Assembly (NCBI RefSeq): GCF_002807035.1
Contig: NZ_NIUC01000002.1
Coordinates: 1,331,267 to 1,395,266, forward strand
DNA length: 64,000 bases
Reading direction: 5' to 3'
DNA from: Algoriphagus formosus
GTDB lineage: Bacteria > Bacteroidota > Bacteroidia > Cytophagales > Cyclobacteriaceae
This document shows positions 34,899 through 43,019 of this stretch, piece after piece; the first letter of the stretch is position 1, and each line of letters starts with the position of its first letter. Below the pieces are notes generated by a model. The model was not told the origin of the DNA. It made no database searches and was given only the letters and a program-made list of their open reading frames with translations. Position numbers and translations under genes: made by a program.

Positions 34899-35384
34899 TT
34901 ATTTTACATCATTTAGTCCATATAATTTCAGGAATTCCTCATGCTCTTGTGCAAAGGTTTTTTTCTGATGATGCTGTTTTTGGCTGTTGATGTATTGATA
35001 AACCTTATCTACCACCGATTCAGAAACTGAATAGGCCGCATAACCTGTTTGCCAGGCAAATTTCTCAGAGATTAAGTTATTTTGATTAATGTAATGTGAA
35101 CTACTGCCTTTGATTTGTTTGACCACCTCAGCAATCGATTTTTGGGGACTCAATAAGAACAAACAATGCACATGATCAGGCATTCCGTTTATAATTCGCA
35201 CCGGGCAGCCTAATTCACGAAATTGTGCTAAAATGAAATTGTAAACCTTCTTCTCTATGGCAGTAGAAATGAGGGGCGTTCTTTCTTTGGTGGCCCATAT
35301 TGCGTGTATCCAGATTTTATTGAATGAATGTGGCAGAGTTTCTTGTTTTAAAACCGTTAAAACGGTTTGGGTGTACCATCGCAT
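34899..35384 (-). CDS. REP-associated tyrosine transposase (RAYT), IS200/IS605-type
   Basis: A 161-residue single-strand transposase of the Y1 type. KIWIHAIWATKERTP and NGMPDHVHCLFLL carry the HUH motif (His-x-His in DHVH), and VDKVYQYINSQKQHHQKKTF holds the catalytic Tyr. The C-terminal EHEEFLKLYGL matches RAYT tails. It is flanked on both sides by REP units with paired palindromes, which RAYTs recognise. No accessory gene is present. The start is a little uncertain since the family usually begins near the HSFNKIWIH segment. Confidence 0.92.
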   Translation of the reverse strand: MRWYTQTVLTVLKQETLPHSFNKIWIHAIWATKERTPLISTAIEKKVYNFILAQFRELGCPVRIINGMPDHVHCLFLLSPQKSIAEVVKQIKGSSSHYINQNNLISEKFAWQTGYAAYSVSESVVDKVYQYINSQKQHHQKKTFAQEHEEFLKLYGLNDVK

Positions 35385-35387
35385 TTG

Positions 35388-35454
35388 ATAGCCCAGGGTT
35401 TAAACCCTGGGCTATGGGGGAATTGGATAAAATAGAAATGGTTTTAACCATTTT
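35388..35454. repeat. REP unit, right of the RAYT transposase
   Basis: A perfect 28-base palindrome (35388-35415; core GGGTTTAAACCC) is followed by AAATGGTTTTAACCATTT (35436-35453). It starts 3 bases from the transposase start and is a direct repeat of the left unit, with the middle sequence conserved (for example ATTGGATA). Confidence 0.87.
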
Positions 35455-36041
35455 CAATGATTTGAAATTGCTTTTAATTTCCGCTTGAGTCGAATAGCAA
35501 TAACTGTCGGGATCAGGGCGATTACCAATCCAATCAAAAGGCCCTGAAGCGTAAACCTCAAAGTCTGCGGCGTGTCAATATCATGTCGATGGTTCCATAT
35601 TTCCACAATTTTCCCTTCCTCGTTGATTCTAAAAACATTGATGATGGGAATAGTCCCCGAGCCAATCATCAGCTTCCCCATCATCGTGGAGGGGGTAAAT
35701 GTGGCTTCCCAACGGGTGGCAACAAGGTCTCCCCCCTCGGCGATCTGATAATTGATTTTAGAGTCCCAACTCCCATTATCCCAAAAGAGGTCAGCGGTTA
35801 GTTTCTGCTCGATGGCAGGCTCTGTGACCCCTTTTCGGTCGCCAATATCATGGACCACATATTCCTCTGCGACATAGTCCACATATCGGTCCGTATTATC
35901 CGTAAACCAAAGATCCTGGTAGAAATTCCGGGCAATTTCCTTGTTTCGCTCCTGTCTGCTTTTCGAGGGGAGGCTGTCATTTTTGGAAAAAGAATCAAGA
36001 CAAATTCCCAGTGTCGCGATGAATAAAAATACCTTCTTCAT
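35454..36041 (-). CDS. SnoaL-like (NTF2-fold) protein with signal and C-terminal membrane anchor
   Basis: A 195-residue protein with signal peptide (MKKVFLFIATLGICLDSFSK). Residues about 28-150 have the SnoaL ester-cyclase-like pattern: ARNFYQDLWFTDNTDRYVDYVAEEYVVHDIGDRKG, split as ARNFYQDLWF and VAEEYVVHDIGDRKG, and later KIVEIWNHRHDIDTPQ. A C-terminal membrane segment at about 162-182 (GLLIGLVIALIPTVIAI) is unusual for the fold. Function unknown. Confidence 0.7.
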   Translation of the reverse strand: MKKVFLFIATLGICLDSFSKNDSLPSKSRQERNKEIARNFYQDLWFTDNTDRYVDYVAEEYVVHDIGDRKGVTEPAIEQKLTADLFWDNGSWDSKINYQIAEGGDLVATRWEATFTPSTMMGKLMIGSGTIPIINVFRINEEGKIVEIWNHRHDIDTPQTLRFTLQGLLIGLVIALIPTVIAIRLKRKLKAISNH

Positions 36042-36335
36042 ATTGCGTGATTTTATGTTGGTAAATGCTGGTTTTATTTACTCCTTAACTCTTCTAAAAA
36101 TACCTTCGCAATTCCCCCAAACTGCCCCGATGATCTATGGGCAAGCGAAAGGGCTGAAGCCTTTTACAAAATGGGAATACAGAAGAACCTTAATATGGAA
36201 TTTCAAGAAGCCTTATTCCCTGAATTTACAGATTTTTCTGGGTAAAAAGTTATAATCAGTCTTCTAACTATCTGATTGTTAGGGTTTGGGTTTTGAGAAA
36301 AATGGAAAAGCAAATGGTAGAGATATGGTAGAAGC
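36042..36335. other. Intergenic stretch at the edge of the cassette-like region
   Basis: No gene is seen. One near-perfect palindrome, CTAAC-n-ATC-n-GAT-n-GTTAG at 36264-36282, lies 54 bases downstream of the stop of the gene at 36336. It could be a simple terminator or a remnant boundary, but is much smaller than the attC-like structures. Confidence 0.4.
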
Positions 36336-37058
36336 CTAGTCCAAATCTGGGCTAATAACAACATTTAAGTAATGCTGAACTTGCTTTAATTTCTCAATCT
36401 TAAGTTCTTGATTATTAAAATGTGCTTTTACTACTCTAAGTACCTTCCCTTTTTGAGAAAATGTTTCAGTAATGATGACATTCTTATCATTTACTAGCTG
36501 AAGTTTACATTCATAAGGATTTTCACAATAATAGTCTTTATCCAAAACTTTAAGATTCAGTCTTTCTAAACCCGAAAATCCTTTTTCTTTCAATTCAAAT
36601 TGAATTTCTACGGATTTAGACATCCGATATTTTTTCTCCAACTCCTCTCGCAATGACTGTTTGTCTTTTTCAATCATTTCGTTGATTCTTCTCTTTTGTT
36701 CCTCAGCGGAAAATAATTGGATGGAGATGGTGCAACTTGAAGGTGACAAATCAATAATTGTAGCATCGTAGTTGTTTGTCAATGGACCAGAAAACCTAAA
36801 ATCTTCTTTCCTAAGAATATGGGCTTTGATCGATTTAAAAAATTTAGGAGGGACTATGCCAAGCTTTCCGGCACCTCCAATAGTTCCTGGGGCATAAATA
36901 AAAACTTGATCCATTTCGGGTTTTGTCCACAAGTTTACGTAATCACCTTTCTTGCATCCAGCCAATACTGTCTTATCTGGTTTATTCAAACGAAAAGAGA
37001 TTTCCTTTATAGTTGAATTATTAGCCTTTTTAAAGCCAAAGAAGTCAAATAGTCCCAT
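36336..37058 (-). CDS. Hypothetical protein with possible HIRAN-like N-terminal region
   Basis: A 240-residue protein. Residues 20-80 (VLAGCKKGDYVNLWTKPE, then VFIYAPGTIGGAGKLGIVPP) have the strand pattern of HIRAN-like modules, which bind DNA ends, but the match is weak and inference only. Residues about 122-150 are a charged helical stretch (EEQKRRINEMIEKDKQSL) that may be a coiled coil. The rest is beta-rich. It begins 10 bases after the boundary sequence of the attC-like structure, like a cassette gene. No homologue recognised. Confidence 0.6.
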   Translation of the reverse strand: MGLFDFFGFKKANNSTIKEISFRLNKPDKTVLAGCKKGDYVNLWTKPEMDQVFIYAPGTIGGAGKLGIVPPKFFKSIKAHILRKEDFRFSGPLTNNYDATIIDLSPSSCTISIQLFSAEEQKRRINEMIEKDKQSLREELEKKYRMSKSVEIQFELKEKGFSGLERLNLKVLDKDYYCENPYECKLQLVNDKNVIITETFSQKGKVLRVVKAHFNNQELKIEKLKQVQHYLNVVISPDLD

Positions 37059-37068
37059 AAAAATTATT

Positions 37069-37201
37069 GTTAACGTTTTTGGGCTTGGCGTTCGTGCGGG
37101 ATTTCAGGGCACAAAACTGTCAACCCAGCACTAAAGTTGATTTGAAAAACTGCACTTGAATTTAAGCACGTCACCCCGCATGACGCCAAACCCATGTTAC
37201 C
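37069..37201 (-). repeat. attC-like imperfect palindrome between cassette-like genes (site 1)
   Basis: The arms are 37081-37100 and 37175-37193. They share TTGGCGT and TGCGGG on one side and CCCGCA and ACGCCAA on the other, with one extra unpaired base in one arm, as in integron attC. Outer TAAC (37071) and GTTA (37196) form the end boxes. A 74-base variable segment lies between. Total length 133 bases, within the usual attC range. Confidence 0.6.
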
Positions 37202-37212
37202 TGCTGTGCTTC

Positions 37213-38970
37213 TCATTTTCTCAAATATTTTATGAATGCTGCTGTAAAACTTGTAGCCAAAACTAAATTTATTATTCTTTGTGTAAGTTCAAGTGTCTGT
37301 GTAGTTGAAAGTGATATGTCAGTGTGTAAATAGAAATTTGAACTTACTTGAAAAGGTAGAATGTTCTTAAAGCTATAAATTATCGAATACTGTAAGTCAT
37401 TAAGCGTTTTTAAAATGTTTGAGGGTTGAAATGCAAATTCGTATTTTACTAAAGCGTCCCCTACATAAAATCCTGTGAATAGAAAAGCAAATGCAAAACA
37501 AACAGTTGAACATAAAGCAAAAAATAACGGTTTCTTAAAATTTTCACCATAACTGCTAATTGTCTTGTGGAATCCCATTAACCAAAACTCAATCAGGTCA
37601 CCTTTCTTTCTATGAATTTTTCGTTTAACTTCTTGTTCTGATATGTAGAACTTCCCACGATTAATGAAGTCTGAACTTTTTTCAGCACTAATTTTAAGTT
37701 TTGAATAAATGTCTTTTACTTTTAGTAAATCTTCAATTTCATTTACATTTTCATTGTCATCAATAACTATGTTTCTGTCCACAAAAAATTTCCTTTCTGA
37801 AATCCAACTACAATCTCTGAACTCAACATTTGTAATGTCAAACTCTTTAAAAGAAAAATATCTGAAGTCAATATCTTGAAATACTAAATTTTGAAGGTTT
37901 GAATACTGAAAGTCTGTTTTGCAATTTTCGTCAATGGCATTGTGGTAAAAAAATGACGGATATTTATTAAAAACCAATCCTCTAAAAAAGGCTTCTTCTT
38001 TAAGCCATATACTACTCATATTGAATATGTTATCAAATGAGCAATTTTCAATTAGGAGTTTATTTATTGTTTTAATTTGATTAGAGCGTCCAAAATAAAT
38101 TGAATTACCGAACTTACAATTAGAAAGAAGCAAGTTCCCAATATGCCAGTAATTCAAAAACACTTCACCCAGGTTTGAATCGAATATTTTTAAGTGTTCT
38201 GCATTGTCAAAAACTATTACTGTTTTTGAATTTATTGATGATTCTGTAATTTTAATTTCCTCTACTTCTTTGTTTCCATCAGGTATCCTTATATAAATCT
38301 CGTTATTATGGTCGTTAAGTTTATTGGTTTTGTTTAGGATAATTTTGTGAATGTGAATTTTTTTGAATAATGCCTCCCATATTTTTATGTTCTTCAAGCC
38401 TTCTGTTCTGAAAATATTTATTGTATCAACTTCCGTCTTACCATTTTCTTTCGGATAATCATTTCTGTCAATACTAATTTCACAAACATTTGAGGACTCA
38501 ACTGTAATTGTCTTGCATTTGGAGTTTAAAAAAGTAAAACTCCTGTCTATTAAAGTGTCATTAATTGAGAGTGATTCAATTTCTGTATTTTTTCGAACAA
38601 TTATACCATTGTATAACTTGCAATAATAAAACCACAAGTATTTTAGCTTTGAATTGTCAACAAACACTTTAAAGAGTGAAAAATTTTCTTCAATCGGTTC
38701 ATTTACTTCAACAGTGTTAAAAATAACTTCATCAATAGTAGAATCTTCTATTGAAATTACTGTGAATTTACAGTCGTTTACTTCAAGTCTTGTTTTGGGC
38801 AAGTTGACCTTTGAGACATAAAGAAGAAGTTGATTATCCTTTACATCTTTAACAATAAGTTTTGAACAATTTTGTAAGGAGTTGTTTTTTAAAAACTCAT
38901 CATCAATAACTAAAAATTTGTCCTTGCGAACGAATTGTTTGTAGTTGTCTTTATTTATTGTAAACTCCAT
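37213..38970 (-). CDS. Hypothetical beta-helix-like repeat protein with two C-terminal membrane segments
   Basis: A 585-residue protein, A+T-rich in base composition and rich in Asn, Lys, Phe and Ile. Residues 1-400 consist of repeating short strands (LEVNDCKFTVISIEDSTIDE, then LKIFDSNLGEVFLNYWHIGN and LLIENCSFDNIF) like pentapeptide-repeat or beta-helix proteins. A charged segment follows (about 405-480). The C-terminal domain has a membrane segment at about 490-515, a pore-loop-like helix (LQYSIIYSFKNILPF), and a final membrane segment ending in KYLRK. This resembles repeat proteins fused to a two-helix ion-channel domain. Function unknown; its stop is 11 bases from the next attC-like site. 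Confidence 0.65.
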   Translation of the reverse strand: MEFTINKDNYKQFVRKDKFLVIDDEFLKNNSLQNCSKLIVKDVKDNQLLLYVSKVNLPKTRLEVNDCKFTVISIEDSTIDEVIFNTVEVNEPIEENFSLFKVFVDNSKLKYLWFYYCKLYNGIIVRKNTEIESLSINDTLIDRSFTFLNSKCKTITVESSNVCEISIDRNDYPKENGKTEVDTINIFRTEGLKNIKIWEALFKKIHIHKIILNKTNKLNDHNNEIYIRIPDGNKEVEEIKITESSINSKTVIVFDNAEHLKIFDSNLGEVFLNYWHIGNLLLSNCKFGNSIYFGRSNQIKTINKLLIENCSFDNIFNMSSIWLKEEAFFRGLVFNKYPSFFYHNAIDENCKTDFQYSNLQNLVFQDIDFRYFSFKEFDITNVEFRDCSWISERKFFVDRNIVIDDNENVNEIEDLLKVKDIYSKLKISAEKSSDFINRGKFYISEQEVKRKIHRKKGDLIEFWLMGFHKTISSYGENFKKPLFFALCSTVCFAFAFLFTGFYVGDALVKYEFAFQPSNILKTLNDLQYSIIYSFKNILPFQVSSNFYLHTDISLSTTQTLELTQRIINLVLATSFTAAFIKYLRK

Positions 38971-38998
38971 CGTATTGTGTCGGTTTCATAGCATTGCA

Positions 38999-39090
38999 GG
39001 TAACGTGATTCAGCTTGGAGACGGCGGGCTATCCAAAACGTATGTTTTAAGTTACATGGTTCCGCCCGCTGTATCCAAGGTGATGTTACC
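38999..39090 (-). repeat. attC-like imperfect palindrome between cassette-like genes (site 2)
   Basis: The arms CTTGGAGACGGCGGGC (39014-39029) and GCCCGCTGTATCCAAG (39064-39079) pair at 14 of 16 positions. Outer boxes GGTAAC (38999-39004) and GTTACC (39085-39090) pair perfectly, with partly matched spacers (unequal length) between. The total is 92 bases with a 34-base central segment. It lies between the stop of the gene at 39107 and the start at 38970. Confidence 0.65.
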
Positions 39091-39106
39091 ATCTGGCCTT
39101 TTTTGG

Positions 39107-39880
39107 TTACTTATTTCGGTTTTTCATATATTCTACAAAATTCCAGTTAGCCATAGTTCGCCTTTCCTGAATGGAAATTTGTGGATTATTCTCTATGTAT
39201 TCTTTATAGTAAAATCCTTCACATTCTACAGTCTTTTGATAGCTAAGTAAAATATCCCTTAACATTTCTTCCGAAAACAATTCGTTATTAGGAATTACAG
39301 ATGGTATTTTCCCCTTAAGTAATGTGGAACAAAATAAATAGTTTTGTAAATTAAAATTCCCTTCCCCAATATCATTTGAATTAAATATATAATTACTTTT
39401 TTGGCCCAAACTGTTTAACAAAGTCACTGTGATAGTCTCTCCTCCAGTGGCTATGATTTTTGTCATCTTAAAATTCTGACAGTATTGAAAAGAGTCTACA
39501 CTAACAGTGAAATCAGTCGGAATTCCAAAACTTAATTGAGTTCTCTCTAATCCAGACGTCAAGGTGGTATGGTCTATTTCCAATTCTGTTAGCGTGAAAT
39601 CTTTTTTATCAATCGCTTTCCAATGAGTTATTCCTTCAACTCGTTTTTTGTCAATTACTATTTTGTCGCTTAGTTTCTTTCTTTTTTTATCTTCTTTATA
39701 ATATGAAGTCACTAAATCACCATTTACTTCTCTAATAAATTCAAGGGTATATTTTGGCATACCTTGTTTAGTAGGGGGTTCGTCCGCTTGCTGTGAGGTA
39801 AAAATAATTTTTTCAATATTCTGACCTATTCCAGGTGAAATCAACAAAAAAGTCAATAATATCAGTTGTATGTGTTTCAT
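39107..39880 (-). CDS. Hypothetical secreted protein
   Basis: The start ATG at 39880 gives a signal peptide (MKHIQLILLTFLLISPGIGQ); the frame extends upstream over the GTTACC boundary. The mature part has no recognised domain; it is rich in short strands and includes FYKEYIENNPQISIQERRTMANW near the C-terminus, split as FYKEYIENNP and ISIQERRTMANW. The stop lies 16 bases before an attC-like palindrome, and the start lies 12 bases after a GTTACC boundary, in keeping with cassette organisation. Confidence 0.65.
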   Translation of the reverse strand: MKHIQLILLTFLLISPGIGQNIEKIIFTSQQADEPPTKQGMPKYTLEFIREVNGDLVTSYYKEDKKRKKLSDKIVIDKKRVEGITHWKAIDKKDFTLTELEIDHTTLTSGLERTQLSFGIPTDFTVSVDSFQYCQNFKMTKIIATGGETITVTLLNSLGQKSNYIFNSNDIGEGNFNLQNYLFCSTLLKGKIPSVIPNNELFSEEMLRDILLSYQKTVECEGFYYKEYIENNPQISIQERRTMANWNFVEYMKNRNK

Positions 39881-39892
39881 TTTAGGCTTGAT

Positions 39893-39957
39893 GGTAACTT
39901 CTTTTAGGCGCCATAAATACTCCATTATCCTTCAAAATAATGGGGATAAGCGCCAAA
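39893..39957 (-). repeat. Possible third, degenerate attC-like structure
   Basis: On the plus strand, GGTAAC (39893-39898) is followed by GGCGC...CCATTAT (39908-39927) and ATAATGG...GCGCC (39937-39954). On the minus strand it ends with GTTACC 12 bases before the secreted-protein start. One outer box appears to be missing, so this is uncertain. Confidence 0.35.
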
Positions 39958-40021
39958 ACTATTCTTTTTTTTCCCTCTTAATAAATTCATCGAAAGAGGC
40001 TTAAGGATTACCCTGTCTACC

Positions 40022-40232
40022 TTAGCTCATGGATTTAATTCTCGGTTGTCCCACTATCCTTTCCCCTTTGACTTCTAATTTATCCAAAAATCTCCTCCTC
40101 TCTTTCCCAAAGAAAAGCATTTCAAACTAAGAATCTATACCATAAACTGGGTAATTTTTGATTTTTCGAATAAAAATTAAGAGGATTTTGATAGGGAGAT
40201 GGGAGTTAAGGATCTGGGGTCAGGGAATTTAG
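40022..40232. other. Intergenic stretch without recognised function
   Basis: This is a low-complexity C/T-rich and A-rich segment, upstream of three hairpin repeats. No gene or strong hairpin is seen. Confidence 0.4.
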
Positions 40233-40356
40233 TCCAGCGTCAGGAGACGCAGGACAGCAGTCACCCGAGCCACAGGAAAGTAGAAAAATAGTCTAGCGTC
40301 AGGAGACGCAGGACAGCAATAAAACATAGGATCCAGCGTCAGGAGACGCAGGATAG
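40233..40356. repeat. Three copies of a 24-base hairpin repeat
   Basis: Copies at about 40233, 40293 and 40332 share a core GCGTCAGGAGACGC, which folds as GCGTC-AGGA-GACGC, followed by AGGA[C/T]AGC. The gaps between copies (36 and 15 bases) are unlike each other. This belongs with the palindrome mosaic further right. Confidence 0.8.
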
Positions 40357-40376
40357 CGGAGGTTTAGCCAGGAGCT

Positions 40377-41084
40377 TTATTTCTGATTCAGAAACTGATT
40401 GATCTGATCGCCTATTTCCTGAATAGTCAATAAAACCGCTTCATTTTTGACCCGATTGGCAGCCTCATTATCATTCAATTCTCCATCCATTCTTTTGGAC
40501 TGAAACTCCCTGGTCACAATCGTCGAGAAGGGAATCAAGCCGGTTCGTACATCCATCAGGATCAGTTGCGTGGTGGCAAAGGCCTTGATATCGGTCTTGG
40601 CGAAGACCTTGTAGTTGGAGTATAAGTCGCTATTGATGGAGTAAATTACCACCAGGTCGGATTGGGTTCGCACCGCCACCTCCCTAATCGTGGTAAAGCT
40701 GGGGTTGCTGGAAATCAGCAAATCGGGAATCTGCGACACTTGCTGTACTCGTTCCGATCGCTTAAAACTTTGCGTAAATCGATCCAAGTACTCCTGTTGG
40801 GATTTCAGATACTCCTCATTGTTCCAGTAGTAGCTGCGTTGGTTTTGCGTGCTTTCTAGTTTGACAAGCGAAATTCGCAAGTTCTCCGGCAGGGAATAAG
40901 TGTCTTCGAGGATCTTTCGGATATTTTCTTCCGAAATGGTGGAGGACTGATCGGCAAATAGTGATTGGGTGATGGGCGGTTCGCTTTGGTAGTAAGTCTG
41001 GGCAGAACTTCCGGTTCCCGTGGGCTTGACTGTCGTGCATGCATAGAATGCGAATAGCAGGAGGAGGAAAGGTGCGTATTTCAT
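40377..41084 (-). CDS. Hypothetical CsgG/DUF799-like lipoprotein
   Basis: Start ATG at 41084 gives MKYAPFLLLLFAFYACTTVK, a lipoprotein signal with a lipobox near FYAC. The body contains SLVKLESTQNQRSYYWNNEE and DLVVIYSINSDLYSNYKVF, plus QLILMDVRTGLIPFSTIVTRE near the end, which recall CsgG-like outer-membrane lipoproteins that form pores or stress-linked subunits. The match is moderate. It lies between the hairpin repeats and the psd region. Confidence 0.6.
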   Translation of the reverse strand: MKYAPFLLLLFAFYACTTVKPTGTGSSAQTYYQSEPPITQSLFADQSSTISEENIRKILEDTYSLPENLRISLVKLESTQNQRSYYWNNEEYLKSQQEYLDRFTQSFKRSERVQQVSQIPDLLISSNPSFTTIREVAVRTQSDLVVIYSINSDLYSNYKVFAKTDIKAFATTQLILMDVRTGLIPFSTIVTREFQSKRMDGELNDNEAANRVKNEAVLLTIQEIGDQINQFLNQK

Positions 41085-41158
41085 AGTGTGGGTTTTCATG
41101 CTCTATACGGAAATCCTCATCCTCGGGCATGCGTTTTGGAAAATATTTTTGGAGGCAG

Positions 41159-41716
41159 GCTCTTGGGCCCACCCCAGCGCAAGTCTCCTGACTCCGCTAT
41201 TCGAGACCACTCTAGCGCAAGTCTCAGGACTTGTGCTTTAACTAATGCAGTCTCCTGACTGCTACGGTGAATTCGGATATTCGAGATTTGCAATCTCGAA
41301 TCCGATATCGCAGGATTTTCAATCCGGGATATCTGTTATGCTGCTTTTCCGAAAGCAGCATTTGAAATCAGCTTATCTTAGGACAAGTCTCGGGCCCCAT
41401 CCTAGCACACCTTAGCGCAAGTCTCAGGACTTGTGCTTTAATTAATGCAGTCTCCTGACTGCTTGGCTATTCGAGATTTGCAATCTCGAATCCACTATCG
41501 TAGGATTTTCAATCCGAAAACTTTGAGTGTTTTCGGGAAATATATTTCCAAGTATTTCAGCTCGCTTGCGAGCCATATTTCCACCGTATTTCTCGACTTT
41601 TGTCGGTTTCAGTACTGGCTAACATATTTCTTTTCACAATTACACTCGACTTTGCTTTTTTCAGGAAAAATATTTCAGCTCGCTTGCGAGCTATATTTCC
41701 ACTGTATTTCCATTAT
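41159..41716. repeat. Palindrome mosaic, block 1
   Basis: Ordered hairpin modules. They are CAAGTCTCAGGACTTG (about 41219, 41419), GCAGTCTCCTGACTGC (41247, 41447), TTCGAGATT...AATCTCGAA (41280, 41470), GGATTTTCAATCC (41313, 41503), GCTGCTTTTCCGAAAGCAGC (41340), and GCTCGCTTGCGAGC (about 41560 and 41678). Two cycles are present in the same order. Confidence 0.8.
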
Positions 41717-42598
41717 TTATTCACTGGCGATTTTTTCACCCATTCTAACAGCCGTCTCGAATTGATTTTGGGTGTTTTCAACCAGGTCGCTGTCCAGTTC
41801 AAAGCTATTGGCATTAAAAAGTAGCACAATCGTCGAGCCTCCAAAAGCGAAATAACCCATTTCCTCGCCCTTCTCGATAGGTGACTCTGGCGTAAAAGTG
41901 GAGTTCAAACTCCCAACCATGGTTGCTCCCACCGGGATGATTAGCATGTCGCCTTTTCCGGCTGTTTTCAATCGGCAGATTTCCCGTTTATTCTTGGTGA
42001 ATACCTTGGTAAATTTTTTCTCCAAACTGATCGGAGAGACGGAGTAATAATCCTTTCCGATTTCATGGCAAGCAGAAGGGATGCCTTGGTAAGGAAAATG
42101 ATAGCGATGGTAATCATTCGGCGCCAACCTCAAAATGACCATAGCCGCATTTTGGTATTCCTCTGCCAACTTTTCATCCTCCAAAAACTCCTCAAGGGTA
42201 AACCTTTCACCCTTGACGAAAAAGGAATTGACTTCGGAGACATTTTTGAAGGCCAGAATTTTTCCATCTCCGGGAGAAACCAGCCCTTCTTCTATTTTGC
42301 GTGCACCGGGTTTGAGTTTGCGGTAGAAAAAATCATTGAAGGAGGTAAATTCATCGATTTGCTTTTCGGACTCGCCCATGTCGATATTCAGCGAGCGAAC
42401 AAAAGGTTCGATCCGGCTTACGGAGCTGGGGCTGTCCATTTTTTTACCGTACCAGTCCGAGATAAACTTCTGTTTGGCAATAGGCAGGACAAGCGCTTCA
42501 CCAACCGGATTCCCATAGAGAAATCGCAGGATATCCTCCCCGGGCGGCCTTTCGGTTACCAATTCCTTGGTGGCTCGATTGATGAATTTGATGTCCAT
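41717..42598 (-). CDS. psd: Phosphatidylserine decarboxylase
   Basis: A 293-residue proenzyme making phosphatidylethanolamine from phosphatidylserine. FNDFFYRKLKPGAR and SPGDGKIL are conserved, YHRYHFPYQG carries active-site histidines, and FGGSTIVLLF at about 252-261 holds the self-cleaving Ser that gives the pyruvoyl group (GGST rather than the frequent LGST). Membrane-associated and essential for lipid composition. Both sides are flanked by mosaic repeats, which may affect its mRNA ends. Confidence 0.93.
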   Translation of the reverse strand: MDIKFINRATKELVTERPPGEDILRFLYGNPVGEALVLPIAKQKFISDWYGKKMDSPSSVSRIEPFVRSLNIDMGESEKQIDEFTSFNDFFYRKLKPGARKIEEGLVSPGDGKILAFKNVSEVNSFFVKGERFTLEEFLEDEKLAEEYQNAAMVILRLAPNDYHRYHFPYQGIPSACHEIGKDYYSVSPISLEKKFTKVFTKNKREICRLKTAGKGDMLIIPVGATMVGSLNSTFTPESPIEKGEEMGYFAFGGSTIVLLFNANSFELDSDLVENTQNQFETAVRMGEKIASE

Positions 42599-42719
42599 TT
42601 TACAGGTTAATAGATGATCTTCAGCAAACTAAGCGAATCACTCGCCTACTTTCCTCGCTTCTTCATCCAATGCTCAGCACAAAATAAAGGTTCAAAGATG
42701 AATATTTGGTCTGAATTGA

Positions 42720-42975
42720 TAGAAAAATACTTTATGCTACCATCAAGCCGCTATTCGAGATTTAGATTGGCGCCGCTATTCGAGATTTGCAATCTCGAAT
42801 CCAATATCGTAGGATTTTCAATCCGGGATATCTGTTATGCTGCTTTTCCGAAAGCAGCATTGGATATCAGCCCATCCAAGCGCAGGTCTCGGGACACACC
42901 CATAGCGCAAGTCTCAGGACTTGTGCTTCAATCAATGCAGTCTCCTGACTGCTACGATTAATTCATCTCCGTCTT
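42720..42975. repeat. Palindrome mosaic, block 2
   Basis: The same modules in one cycle: TTCGAGATT...AATCTCGAA at 42779, GGATTTTCAATCC at 42812, GCTGCTTTTCCGAAAGCAGC at 42839, CAAGTCTCAGGACTTG at 42908, GCAGTCTCCTGACTGC at 42937. They follow the 5' end of psd. Confidence 0.8.
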
Positions 42976-43019
42976 GCTGGCATAAAGTTTCTATTCCCAA
43001 TCTAAGACCAAGGGCCAGC

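Noticed and set aside
35388-35454. Terminator of the SnoaL gene
   Set aside because: The palindrome is a REP unit with a matching copy at 34783; there is no T tract after the larger arm.
40233-40356. Small CRISPR-like array of three repeats
   Set aside because: The gaps between copies are 36 and 15 bases and not of spacer type; each repeat is a simple hairpin.
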